Of a DNA stretch of 5,187 nt, positions 5,066-5,187 are shown piece by piece. Location of the stretch: contig WRAA01000155.1 of assembly GCA_009780445.1 (NCBI GenBank), positions 1 through 5,187 of the forward strand, written 5' to 3'. The notes under the pieces are model-generated. The model did not search any database. It was not told where the DNA came from and worked only from the letters and a program-made list of their open reading frames with translations. The stretch comes from Defluviitaleaceae bacterium (GTDB lineage Bacteria > Bacillota > Clostridia > Lachnospirales > WRAA01). The translations under genes and the position numbers were made by a program. Positions within the stretch are counted from its first letter, which is position 1. Every line of letters starts with the position of its first letter.

Positions 5066-5187
5066 AGGGCGTGTTTGAAAACCCGCTTCCGGCGGATTTT
5101 CGAGTGATTTTTTTGTCAGACTAGGAAGTGGCAAACGCCGCGAACCCGCAGTGGTTCGCAAGTTTGACGCTGACGACGTATGGCGGA
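5066..5187. other. Structured non-coding element, possibly a dispersed intergenic repeat (runs to right edge)
   Basis: No gene is seen here. The first hairpin pairs GAAAACCCGC (5077-5086) with GCGGATTTTC (5092-5101), with one mismatch and a 5-nt loop, and seven T residues follow at 5108-5114. A second, three-tier structure pairs GTCAG (5115-5119) with CTGAC (5170-5174), CAAAC (5132-5136) with GTTTG (5162-5166), and GCGAACC (5140-5146) with GGTTCGC (5153-5159). The base composition and layout suit a repeat of the REP or MITE kind, or a structured RNA. The right boundary lies at or beyond the window edge, and I cannot name a family. Confidence 0.45.

Overview
The window looks like chromosomal DNA from a moderately GC-rich Firmicute, probably class Clostridia. 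This is an inference from a PcrA-type helicase with the Gram-positive style C-terminal domain, a ComF family gene, strong AGGAGG-like ribosome binding sites and sigma-A-like promoters. Nothing in the sequence names a genus. I see no phage, plasmid, CRISPR or rRNA/tRNA genes.

The left half is a housekeeping block. A ComF family gene runs off the left edge (minus strand, 218 down to 1). It is divergent from an unrecognised 268-residue protein gene (305-1111, plus strand) that has a clear promoter and ribosome binding site. That gene converges on a complete pcrA/uvrD helicase gene (1164-3449, minus strand). The two share one 14-bp perfect hairpin (1126-1157) that can serve as a terminator in both directions. 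pcrA has its own consensus-like promoter at 3536-3564.

The right half holds the unusual content. Copy A (3638-4498, minus strand) is an intact gene for a secreted protein. It has a signal peptide, five 9-residue Pro/Asp repeats, a conserved globular-looking module, and a 45-residue C-terminal tail made almost wholly of Glu, Asp and Tyr, encoded by a 15-bp tandem repeat. Copy B (4654-5001, plus strand) lies head to head with it. It is a second copy of the same module, about 83% identical in protein over 88 residues without gaps and about 86% identical in DNA, both counted by eye. Copy B has no signal peptide, no convincing start and no acidic tail. Both copies end in closely related hairpin terminators, so the duplication included the 3' untranslated end. 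Copy A's promoter (4612-4640) sits just 13 bp from where copy B's reading frame opens.

From about 5066 to the right edge is non-coding DNA with one hairpin followed by seven T residues and then a three-tier nested stem-loop. It resembles a dispersed intergenic element or a structured RNA, and it may continue beyond the window. No gene-free stretch exceeds 300 bases. The intervals 219-304, 3450-3637, 4499-4653 and 5002-5187 hold the promoters, terminators, palindrome and structured element listed below.
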